Source: Porphyridium purpureum (Eukaryota; Rhodophyta; Bangiophyceae; Porphyridiales; Porphyridiaceae). Taken from it: a stretch of DNA of 64,000 nt. Every line of letters starts with the position of its first letter. The first letter of the stretch is position 1. Position numbers and translations under genes: made by a program. Positions 56,514 to 64,000 of the stretch are shown piece by piece. The notes under the pieces were generated by a model. It saw only the letters and a list, made by a program, of their open reading frames with translations. It made no database searches and was not told where the DNA came from. The DNA is taken from contig VRMN01000004.1 in NCBI GenBank assembly GCA_008690995.1, positions 372,001 through 436,000 of the forward strand. The letters are read 5' to 3'.

Positions 56514-57109
56514 CCTGCTCCGCACCAACACATCCACTCACTCATACCCCGTGCTCAGGCGAACCGAAGATCGCCAACGTCTATTCTCATTCCACAGTTA
56601 CCCGCATCGACCTGTCCGCCTCCTGCTGCGGTTCCTCCTGCTGCTGCTCCTTCACCACGCGCTCCTATCCATCCATACCCAACATCACCATCGCCTTCGG
56701 TCTCCCACGTCCTGTCTCCCTCCCCCGTTCCGCTCGACGCATCAAATCCAAATCCGCTTCCAGCTAGGATAATGCCCCATCACATTTCAATCACAGAACA
56801 GCACACACAGTACTCTCACATTCTTTTGCCATCCCTATACTTTAACCATAGAACGGCATTATTTTGGAAGGTATGAAATGATGTGTACAGCTGACATCGA
56901 GGGTGTACTCCATGAGAGTACAGTGCTGTCTTCCCACGAACCCTAAAACCGCCATTTGCAGAAACCCTAGATTGTGGTTAGAAATCTCAGTTTTTTAACG
57001 CGATACGTTTTTGATTTTTAAGAATGCTTGACGCTGAAGGCGAAGCTGGTGAGGAGAGAGAGGGAGAGAGCGAGAGAGAGCGGAAGGGAGGATTACGATT
57101 GGCGCCGTG
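56514..57109. other. Divergent promoter region, 596 bp, pta and SRP receptor alpha
   Basis: GTACAGT at 56918, telobox-like AAACCCTA at 56962-56969, and a GA-rich tract at 57052-57093 directly before the SRP receptor ATG. The stretch near pta is pyrimidine-rich on the plus strand. No gene seen. Confidence 0.55.
56918..56924 (-). promoter_or_regulatory. GTACAGT motif between pta and SRP receptor
   Basis: Exact copy, 186-192 bp before the SRP receptor ATG and about 405 bp before the pta ATG. Confidence 0.5.
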
Positions 57110-59047
57110 ATGTTGGATCTGTTTGTGATTTTCGATCGGTACGGGCGGGTGCTGTTTCGAGCACGGCTGCAGGATCTTCATGTTCCAATTGCTTGCGTGG
57201 ACGCGCTGATTCGTGATGTGCTGCTGCAGGAAAAGGCGGCGCAGTCCACCTACACGTCTGGTGCCACGTGCATGCAGTGGCTGCTCGTGAATGAGTTCGA
57301 TCTCGTGCTGGTCGCAGGATACCCCAAATTGCTCCCGCCGCGTTACGTGCCAGCGCTGTTTGAACGCGTGCGCGACGACTTTCTCGCAATGTATGACTCG
57401 GTGTTGCGCGCGCCGTGTGACTCGCGGGATACGCTTGACGCCACTGGCTTTGAAAAAGTGTTTCGAAAGCTGTACCGCAGTGCAGAGGAGGAGCTTTTGG
57501 CACCAAGCGTGGTGGCTTCTCGCACCACGTCGTCCATGAAACCGGCGTCGAAAGAGGGTGTCACGAGCAAGAAATCGCAGACGAAGCACCAAGAGTCAAA
57601 GTCATCAGGTGCCTCGGAAAAGGCACGCGAGGAGCCGCATGCATCACAAGGCGAGCAACCTGCGACAAGCGCGAGCTCAGAACAAGCCACAGAGTCCGTG
57701 CCGGAATTGACGGAAGAGCAGATTCTGGAGAATCGACGAAAATTGCTTTCAAAAAAAGTGGGAGGGAAGAAAAAGCCTTCGGCCCAGAGCAAGAGCAAGC
57801 GCGTCGATGGTTCCAAGCCAGAAGACAACGACACCGTTCAGGTTGCCGAGGACAAACCGTTGAAGCTTGATTATAGTGACCACGCCGGTGAGGATGCCGG
57901 CGTGGACCGCGCTGTTTCTGCGCAGGAGGTGAAAGCCGTGCGCGATAAATTCCTGCTCGGCGAAGTCAACGAGGCGTATGACATCATTCAGCGCTCGGAT
58001 GATGAGGACGACGAAAGCGCGCAGAGTGACGGTGACGAGGATGAGGAGAATGATGCCGATGACGCGGTTGTTCCGCGTGCAGGAGCAGCTCCCGCCGCGA
58101 AGAAGGCGTCCTCGTCTTCTTCATCGATGCTTTCATTCTGGAAACGTTTGACTGGGCAGAGCAGTCTGAGCAAAGAAGACTTAGAACCGGTTCTCCAGCA
58201 ATTTAAGACGACCTTGATTGGTAAGAACGTGGCACAGAATATTGCGGAAAAGATTGTGCAGTCGGTAGGTGCCTCGGTGGAAGGAAAGCGGCTGGAATCG
58301 ATGAAAAGCGTGAAGAGTGCGGTGCGCGAGGCGCTTCATGATGCTCTGACGCGGCTTCTGACGCCAAAGCAAAGCACAGAGGTACTTGCTGATATTGAGA
58401 AGGTGAATGCGATCGAGCGGCGCCCGTTTGTTATCGTGGTTTGTGGTGTAAACGGTGTGGGTAAGTCCACGTCGCTCGCAAAAACGTGCTTCTACCTCCA
58501 GAAGCACGGCAAAAAGGTGCTCATTGCTGCATGTGATACGTTTCGCGCGGGTGCCGTCGAGCAACTGAAAACACATGCGGCGTGCTTGAATGTTGAACTT
58601 TACCACCAGGGATACGGCAAGGACGCTGCGACAGTGGCGAAGGAGGCTGTGCGTCGGGGAACCGAAATTGGTGTCGACGTGGTACTGGTAGACACCGCCG
58701 GCCGCATGCAGCACAACGAGCCGCTGATGCGTGCCCTGGCAAAACTTGTTTCTGTGAACCAGCCTGACCGAATTTTCTTCGTCGGCGAGGCCTTGGTTGG
58801 CAACGATGCAGTAGACCAGCTGAGCAGCTTTAACAAGGCTCTCATGGATTTCCAGAAAGTACCAAACCCGCGTCTCATTGACGGCATCATTCTCACCAAA
58901 TTTGACACGATTGACGATAAGGTGGGTGCGGCTGTGTCCATGGTGTACACCACGGGGCAGCCCATAGTCTTTGTAGGTGTCGGACAAACGTACTATGATC
59001 TGCGAAAAGTGTCTACGTCTGTGCTCGTCAACGCCTTGTTGCGATAG
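57110..59047 (+). CDS. SRPRA: Signal recognition particle receptor subunit alpha
   Basis: 645 residues from the ATG at 57110, directly after a GA-rich leader. The N-terminal SRX longin-like domain (about 1-125; LFVIFDRYGRVLFRA, NEFDLVLVAGYPK) binds SRP receptor beta. A charged, disordered linker (about 140-340) follows, with lysine runs and acidic DDEDDESAQSDGDEDEEN. Next come the SRP54-type N domain and GTPase domain (about 440-645): GVNGVGKST, CDTFRAGAVEQL, DTAGRMQHN, TKFDTIDDKVGAAVSM and the closing GVGQTYYDLRKVS. It docks SRP-ribosome complexes at the ER membrane. The presence of SRX and the linker separates it from the shorter plastid FtsY. Confidence 0.95.
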   Translation: MLDLFVIFDRYGRVLFRARLQDLHVPIACVDALIRDVLLQEKAAQSTYTSGATCMQWLLVNEFDLVLVAGYPKLLPPRYVPALFERVRDDFLAMYDSVLRAPCDSRDTLDATGFEKVFRKLYRSAEEELLAPSVVASRTTSSMKPASKEGVTSKKSQTKHQESKSSGASEKAREEPHASQGEQPATSASSEQATESVPELTEEQILENRRKLLSKKVGGKKKPSAQSKSKRVDGSKPEDNDTVQVAEDKPLKLDYSDHAGEDAGVDRAVSAQEVKAVRDKFLLGEVNEAYDIIQRSDDEDDESAQSDGDEDEENDADDAVVPRAGAAPAAKKASSSSSSMLSFWKRLTGQSSLSKEDLEPVLQQFKTTLIGKNVAQNIAEKIVQSVGASVEGKRLESMKSVKSAVREALHDALTRLLTPKQSTEVLADIEKVNAIERRPFVIVVCGVNGVGKSTSLAKTCFYLQKHGKKVLIAACDTFRAGAVEQLKTHAACLNVELYHQGYGKDAATVAKEAVRRGTEIGVDVVLVDTAGRMQHNEPLMRALAKLVSVNQPDRIFFVGEALVGNDAVDQLSSFNKALMDFQKVPNPRLIDGIILTKFDTIDDKVGAAVSMVYTTGQPIVFVGVGQTYYDLRKVSTSVLVNALLR

Positions 59048-59168
59048 TCGTTTGCAAACCACCATTTGGAAAGCACGTGAATGTCGATTGTTTTCTCGTG
59101 TTCTTTGTCGGTAGAGGCCTATTGTACAACATACATTTACATCTTGTGGGCTTCTTTGATTTTCCTCA

Positions 59169-60137
59169 CTATGCTTTTTCGAGCTTGACTCGCCTCTTCT
59201 CCAGCTTTATTTTCTTCCGTTCCTTTTTCTTCTCTGCAGACTGTTCGTCCGACGAAGCGCCGCTCTCCTTATCTGACTTGCCCTTTCGCTTGCGTGACTC
59301 TTTTTTGGCCTTTCGCTTGGTATCGGCCATGCCGCCCAATGCATCGCCAATGACAATGGAATCACGCAAGGCCTGCAGGGCAAGCGGTTCGCCCTTCAAT
59401 ACCACGGGGAAATCATCAACAATAGCCGACCCGTCCGATTCTTGTTCCGCCGCGCCTTCTTGCGGCCCTTGCGCGGCTTGGTCATCCGCTCCTACATCTG
59501 CATGGCCACGCTCACTTAAAACCTTATCTAGCTGTGCATGAATCAGAATGATGCCGTTCTCCACGCCCTGCAGACCAGCCACTCTTAACGAAACACGACT
59601 ACCTACACCAATTTCTTGAACTCCTTCAGCCGAGTTTGTGCCTTCCCACACGCCCGAATGCCGTTCATCCGTCTGTAGGGAGGGAGGTCGAAGCGCTGCA
59701 TCTAGGCTTGCTTCTGCATCCGCCACCTCCAGCGACCGATAGCTATAGCCTGGTGCACCGCGCAGCATGAGCACCGCGCGGAAAATGCGAAACACGCGCA
59801 CATTCAGATGGTCTGGAGTCACCTCGAGCACCACACCGGGCACGCAATGATCAACACGCGGAGCAAACAGTAACACGCGCATCGCCACGGTCACTTGGAT
59901 CATGGCATGCTCCATGGACGCCTCGCCGACGTCTTCCACACGTACGTCGCGGCATCCGAGCAACACCCCGCCTAGCGCAGGCACAAACTGAAGCAGTCTT
60001 GGACGCACGAGCGCTCGCTCCAGCGCGCGCGCGCCAACGCCAATCGCGCGCGGCGTCAACAAGCAGTGAATCCGCGCATCCACTTCTTCCCACATCGTGT
60101 CGCCGCCGCCTTCTTCGCCATCGCCGCGACGCACCAT
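59169..60137 (-). CDS. RPA43: RNA polymerase I subunit RPA43
   Basis: 322 residues from the ATG at 60137, or 376 from an upstream in-frame ATG at 60299. I prefer the shorter form: an ACTGTAC motif and a GATAAACCG word lie between the two ATGs, and the yeast and human proteins are about 330 residues. An Rpb7-like N-terminal part (RPRLLQFVPALGGVLLGCRDVRVEDV) is followed by an OB-like part (VLLFAPRVDHCVPGVVLEVTPDHLNVRV). The tail is lysine-rich and basic, ending KLEKRRVKLEKA, as in A43 of other eukaryotes. RPA43 forms the Pol I stalk that contacts Rrn3 to start rRNA synthesis. The middle (about 165-270) is acidic and disordered. It converges on SRPRA. Confidence 0.8.
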   Translation of the reverse strand: MVRRGDGEEGGGDTMWEEVDARIHCLLTPRAIGVGARALERALVRPRLLQFVPALGGVLLGCRDVRVEDVGEASMEHAMIQVTVAMRVLLFAPRVDHCVPGVVLEVTPDHLNVRVFRIFRAVLMLRGAPGYSYRSLEVADAEASLDAALRPPSLQTDERHSGVWEGTNSAEGVQEIGVGSRVSLRVAGLQGVENGIILIHAQLDKVLSERGHADVGADDQAAQGPQEGAAEQESDGSAIVDDFPVVLKGEPLALQALRDSIVIGDALGGMADTKRKAKKESRKRKGKSDKESGASSDEQSAEKKKERKKIKLEKRRVKLEKA

Positions 60138-60503
60138 GTCCGCTACCGTCCGCGCTGAACGGTTCACCGCGAAAACGCCAGTTGAACCAAATAGCCGATA
60201 AACCGCTACTTTTGGAGGTGCATGCTGTACACCCACTGTACATCTAGAGCACGGACGCGATTGGTGCGAAGTGGCCGGGATACCTACGGCACAAGACATT
60301 GTGTGCGCGCGACGAACGAGCGTATGGACCTCGGTGTCTGAGGAGCATTGGCATCGCGCAACAGCGACCAGATCATGTGGAATCGCAAGATGTGGAAAAC
60401 ACGCCAGACACTGTTTTTTTCTTCTAAAATGCAGCTATGATTCGCCGAGACAGCGGATCTGAAGCATGTGAACTGCTTTGGGGGCGCCGACCTTTGGAAG
60501 ACG
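60138..60503. other. RPA43 upstream region, 366 bp
   Basis: GCCGATAAACCG at 60194-60205 and ACTGTAC at 60235-60241, 57 and 98 bp before the preferred start. Beyond 60300 nothing is recognised until the small gene at 60504. Confidence 0.5.
60235..60241 (+). promoter_or_regulatory. ACTGTAC motif before RPA43
   Basis: Exact copy, 98 bp before the ATG at 60137. Its presence is one argument for the shorter RPA43. Confidence 0.5.
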
Positions 60504-60821
60504 TCATGTTCTAGTCGCAACCAATTGAGCGCACTGCATGCGCTTCGGCTTCTCTTGGAATGATTTTGATGTCGATAATGAGCTGTCTTCGGCATCGCAT
60601 GCCGCAACGTCCTCGTCTTCCTCGAAAATGGTGGGCACAGAAGGCGAGAATTTCGGGGGCTTCAAGTAGTCCAGGCTCCCATCTGGCATTTTGTCCAAGA
60701 CACGGAATCTGATTTCAAACATGGCTGCAGTGCTCGCGACAATATGCGCATAGTCCATGACCTTCTTTCTCACATGAGGGCTTCGTGTTCGCATTGTGCC
60801 GCTGCCGCTTGAGTCCGGCAT
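60504..60821 (-). CDS. Small unknown protein B, EIxFxVLD motif family
   Basis: 105 residues from the ATG at 60821; a start at the methionine just before FEIRFRVLD (60722) is also possible. The core reads FEIRFRVLDKMPDGSL ... PPKFSPSVPTIFEEDEDV and shares about half its positions with the core of the gene at 62030. N-terminal part is basic, tail serine- and charge-rich. No membrane segment or known domain. It lies head to head with its paralogue C, about 1.2 kb apart. The function is unknown; the matching core in three genes is the reason to believe it is translated. Confidence 0.62.
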   Translation of the reverse strand: MPDSSGSGTMRTRSPHVRKKVMDYAHIVASTAAMFEIRFRVLDKMPDGSLDYLKPPKFSPSVPTIFEEDEDVAACDAEDSSLSTSKSFQEKPKRMQCAQLVATRT

Positions 60822-62029
60822 CAACAAAACAAGAATATCTTGTGCCCGCTTGCGCGCCGCATGCCTACAAATATCCTCAGTCTTGTCCTTCTCCAGAGCT
60901 CCTGTGCACAGTCACTCACCCAATCTGACCACACCAGGAGTGCCAGGAACCACGCATAGACGACTTACGTCGCACTCGAAGATTCCGCAAGGAGCGCTTG
61001 AAATTGTCGACTGTGCAGACGGGGTTGAAGACGCTCTACACATTGACGAGCGCATGCTCGTAAAGTTTACAGCACATGATTTCTGCGTGGCAGCAAGTAA
61101 AACAGATTTTTGGTCCGCTGCCCATGTCCGTCCTATCCTAGCACCTGTGCCCCTTTCGTCTTCCTGGAATACCCGCCATCCTGCCGATAAGCTCGCGGAG
61201 GATCAAGCTCGATGTTGTCACGCATCAAAACTACGCACGATGACCTCGAGGAAACTGTTCCCATCACGAGCCATGTCAGTGCCCCACATGCTGACTCAAA
61301 CGTCCGAATCAACATGCTGCCGTCCTGCGCGAGCTGTCGAAGGGCTCGATACCGAGCTTTGAATTTGCGTAGACCGACGTGCCGATTGGACGAGGAATTT
61401 GGTTATGGCATCGGTGCACCCGCCGCGCCCTCTAAGCCGCTGTTGTTGAGCGCGTCAAAAATCTCCAGATCCTCGTGGAGCAGGGTGCACGTCAACAGCG
61501 ACCGCCGGCGCAAAGCCTATATCCGCGGTGCTCCCGCTCTCACACTGAATCGTTTTTGGACAACGTAGTAATGCATGCGCTCGTCATGTTCGAAATCTAA
61601 ATCTGAGATCAAGCTCTGTGACAGGCGGTTGCGTCATCCTCTTCGCTCGGCTGGTGTAACTCGTGTGCTGATTGTTTTCAAATGGAAGCACAATACGGCA
61701 GAGGAACGACACGGATTGGCGGGCGGGCAATGACGGCGCTCAACAAGACGCCGATGACCTCAACGCGTCGTTCTGCTTTCGTGCGCAAAGCCAACGCACT
61801 GATGTAGTTTCGTGGCGACGCTGGATCAGCACGTCTGACAGGTGGTGCGCACATCGATACCGGGTGAGCAAGTGGCCATGACAATAGCGGTAAGACGCCT
61901 GACACGTCGACCTCACTTCGGCGCTTATAAGCAGGCTGCCGGTTTGCACCCTTCCCATCTTCCTTGAGACTCTTCCCCAACTTGAAACGTTGTAGAGAAG
62001 ACAACCAGTGCCAAGAAGCTCGTCTCAAC
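60822..62029. other. Gene-poor stretch between small genes B and C, 1.2 kb
   Basis: Frames such as 60796-61362 (plus) contain one orderly run (LEIVDCADGVEDALHIDERM) but lack an ATG start and recognisable domain. A TTATAA at 61925 lies 105 bp before the ATG of gene C. Possibly decayed or fast-evolving sequence. Confidence 0.4.
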
Positions 62030-62275
62030 ATGCATTCGGCCCACTTTGAGATCAAATTCCATGTGTTGGACCGCATGCCGGAGGACAGTCTTACCCTTTC
62101 AAGACCAAGAGTGTACGTGCCTTCGCTGGAAACTATTGTGGAAGAAGATGAGGACATTGAGGACACTACCTCTAGCGCCGCACAGGCCGACGAGGGCTGC
62201 AAGCACCACATCTCGCTCTCGTCAGAGACGGACTCACAAAGGTCCCTGTGCTCGCAAACATCAGCCGCAAGTTAA
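62030..62275 (+). CDS. Small unknown protein C, EIxFxVLD motif family
   Basis: 81 residues from the ATG at 62030; earlier in-frame starts are TTG. The core begins at once: HFEIKFHVLDRMPEDSL ... VYVPSLETIVEEDEDIED, then a serine-, threonine- and charge-rich tail ending SAAS. TTATAA lies 105 bp upstream, the same spacing as the TATATA before gene A. It is closest to protein B and more distant from A. No signal peptide, membrane helix or known domain. The small size and acidic cluster EEDED after a beta-like EIKFHVL run suggest a short binding module. Confidence 0.64.
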   Translation: MHSAHFEIKFHVLDRMPEDSLTLSRPRVYVPSLETIVEEDEDIEDTTSSAAQADEGCKHHISLSSETDSQRSLCSQTSAAS

Positions 62276-62871
62276 TGAATCATTCATCGAGTCGCGTGAG
62301 GCTCCCGTTTGATACACTGATTTATCTTCTAGCGTAATAATGCGTTTTGTCAATACATAAAAGGAGGAAGAAACTAGGTGAGTCGCGTTCCGGTGCGAGG
62401 AGCCAGCGCTGCATCGGTACAGCCTATCAATTTCCAATTCCACCTCCCGACGGCCTTCAAAAAACTTGGTGAGCACTTCATCCGCCTGCTTTGGTGCATG
62501 TATGTCGCCATCGTAATTCAGTTGCAAGTGCGCACTTGGAGCCGGAGCGTCGGTCCTCCTTGGGACACAGAAAAAGCAGCTGACGTGATCTAACGCCACC
62601 TCAACATTGACCAACTGCTCGTGTGCACCCGAAATCAGAGAAACGTATTACGGCGAGACCTAAAATCAATTCTCCAGCATGGGAGTGTAGTAGAAGCCAA
62701 GCTTGGACCGCGGACGGGTTTTGCCGTATCCAAACGCATTGCCTTGACGTCCACCATCGAAAACTGAGGAGAGCCTTTCAAGCACACTGTTCTCCTTCGC
62801 CGGGCACGCTTTGAGCGCTGGAACGGGAAAAATTGATGCAGTGCACGTGAATGTAGACCGGGTGCATCGAA
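62276..62871. other. Intergenic, 596 bp
   Basis: Convergent 3' region of gene C and the unknown gene at 62872. A minus-strand frame (62261-62614) is orderly (HLQLNYDGDIHAPKQADEVL) but has no ATG at its head and is not called. An exon of an unrecognised spliced gene cannot be excluded. Confidence 0.4.
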
Positions 62872-63465
62872 TTACACGTTTTCCTGGGTTTCGATATCCC
62901 AGTTCTCTTTTCCCTCCTGTCTTTGCCCAACTCCTTCATGATTCCAAACATACGACCACGTAAACGCCATCGGATCACACAGGGTGGCCACAGACCTGCG
63001 CATCGTTTCGGTGTAGTCGCACGTCACTTGGATACGTCTCGCTGCGTCGAGACTTAGCAAGCCACGGGTTGCATCGATCGATGGCGCACACCCTTCACGC
63101 AGTGCGCCAAATAGTTCCACGATGTTTGCTTTGTTTAACATGCGGAGCTCCTTGCTCAGTGATACTTGGTGCATCTTCAAAGTTGTCGTGAAGTGCACAT
63201 GGTACGTCGACTTGCCACAATTCCCCCGCCCCGACAATTGGAAGAACCCGGACACAATCGTTTTCCATCCTGTACAGTGGACACTGAGAAACAACACAAG
63301 CTCCGCATGAACAACATCAACACGGTTGCCAGCGTCCGCATCCCAGCCCAACATCTCGCGTACATCCTTGGCAAACTGTTGTCCACAAACTCTTATTCCG
63401 ATGATCAAATCCCACGCCTTCACCGCCATCGAACGAAGTGCGGATGGCGACCGCAGCAAACCCAT
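62872..63465 (-). CDS. Unknown protein, 197 residues
   Basis: From the ATG at 63465 (MGLLRSPSALRSMAVKAWDL). A helical N-terminus is followed by alternating strand-like segments (VVHAELVLFLSVHC, TIVSGFFQLSG, STYHVHFTTTL) and helices (LSKELRMLNKANIVELFGALREG). No low complexity; no transmembrane segment. A GTACAGT lies within the frame, one of the few copies inside a called gene. Family not recognised. The pattern of strands and helices makes a real folded protein plausible. Confidence 0.5.
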   Translation of the reverse strand: MGLLRSPSALRSMAVKAWDLIIGIRVCGQQFAKDVREMLGWDADAGNRVDVVHAELVLFLSVHCTGWKTIVSGFFQLSGRGNCGKSTYHVHFTTTLKMHQVSLSKELRMLNKANIVELFGALREGCAPSIDATRGLLSLDAARRIQVTCDYTETMRRSVATLCDPMAFTWSYVWNHEGVGQRQEGKENWDIETQENV

Positions 63466-64000
63466 CACATCATCGCGCGTGTGTGCGTGCGCATCCTTCT
63501 GCACACGAGTTTCGGGGATCCAGCTCAACACATCCGGTCAGTACGATGCGTGCCTTGCTGATGCAGCTCCTGCAGCAGCGTCCAATTCCCAGCCGGTCAC
63601 GAGCTGCGCACATCGGGTTTTACACATGCCCGCTGTACTCAGAAGTACAGCTCAAGTCATTGAACCGCTTAAAGACTAAGCGTCGTTGCCCACCGCATGT
63701 CTTCTCATCAAACACATGAGTTTGCATAGATAAAAGTACTGTGAATGCCGACAGACCGGCATATAAATTTACCTCCTGGACCTGTCGTTAGCTTGCCACT
63801 TTATCTCAAACTGATCATAGTTTCGCGCGTCTCCGCGACCAGGTATAGACAGTAAACGCGGCAGGCATGAGTCATTGTCTTGGGCGCGATACAATTCGTA
63901 CTCCATACACAGATACAAAGCTTTGTTAGACATGAAAACTCGAGCGTCCCGAAAAGGGCGACGATCAACCACACAGCGCGCAGCAGCGGCCTCTTATGCC
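63466..64000. other. Right end of window, 535 bp
   Basis: A short minus-strand frame (63769-63933 from its ATG) encodes MSNKALYLCMEYELYR and so on without a known domain; it may be a small gene or an exon. A hairpin ATGCCG/CGGCAT at about 63744-63761 abuts ATATAAATT. Nothing else recognised. Confidence 0.35.

Noticed and set aside
60138-60299. 54-residue N-terminal extension of RPA43
   Set aside because: Contains two promoter-like words and no family-conserved residues; the downstream ATG gives the usual length. Kept as an alternative.
60796-61362. 188-codon plus frame in the gene-poor end
   Set aside because: Begins with GTG, mixed composition, no domain; only a middle run looks orderly.

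Overview
The window reads as nuclear DNA of a photosynthetic eukaryote, most likely a unicellular mesophilic red alga of the Porphyridium type. It carries nucleus-encoded photosystem I subunit PsaO with a plastid leader, a thylakoid-lumen D1-processing protease, plastid-type histidinol-phosphate phosphatase and SPX proteins. It also carries core eukaryotic genes (Rab7, ALG2, MCM5, RPT1, RPT3, SRP receptor alpha, RPA43, NOP16). Genes are compact and nearly all single-exon; only NOP16 needs an intron (6060-6307). The species assignment is inference; the lineage assignment is well supported. All coding starts given here are the first plausible ATG, because longer reading frames often open only with GTG or TTG.

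Layout. 0-11.3 kb: end of a proteasome beta subunit, Rab7, ALG2, a zinc-less MDR-family protein with a long Q-rich tail, NOP16, DUS1, a PRA1-type membrane protein and a longin SNARE. 11.3-17.0 kb: Ty1/copia LTR retrotransposon copy 1, lying 190 bp before RPT1. 17.2-27.4 kb: RPT1, a PH-CAMK kinase, glycerol dehydrogenase, RPT3, a RING protein with a decayed GTPase fold, and psaO. 27.8-33.6 kb: copia copy 2, same orientation and same length (5761 bp). 34-49.6 kb: an unknown acidic-repeat protein, a sulfate-type SLC13/RCK transporter, CtpA, two convergent SPX genes with a shared C-terminal domain, a small unknown gene, HISN7 and MCM5. 49.6-64 kb: a small-protein gene, a mitochondrial carrier, an EF-hand-bearing phosphotransacetylase, SRP receptor alpha, RPA43, then a gene-poor end with small unknown genes.

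The signals most worth following are these. (1) A 7-bp motif, ACTGTAC/GTACAGT, occurs 19 times in intergenic DNA, typically 100-400 bp before start codons, and hardly ever in genes. (2) Both copia copies landed inside four-member clusters of that motif, two copies on each side. (3) The phosphotransacetylase carries a canonical EF-hand inside its DRTGG region. (4) Three small proteins share a roughly 38-residue motif I do not recognise. (5) Two SPX proteins share an unusual cupin-like C-terminus. (6) MCM5 is preceded by two perfect palindromic E2F sites. (7) The copia elements have non-canonical CG...AG termini supported by target duplications, primer site and polypurine tract.
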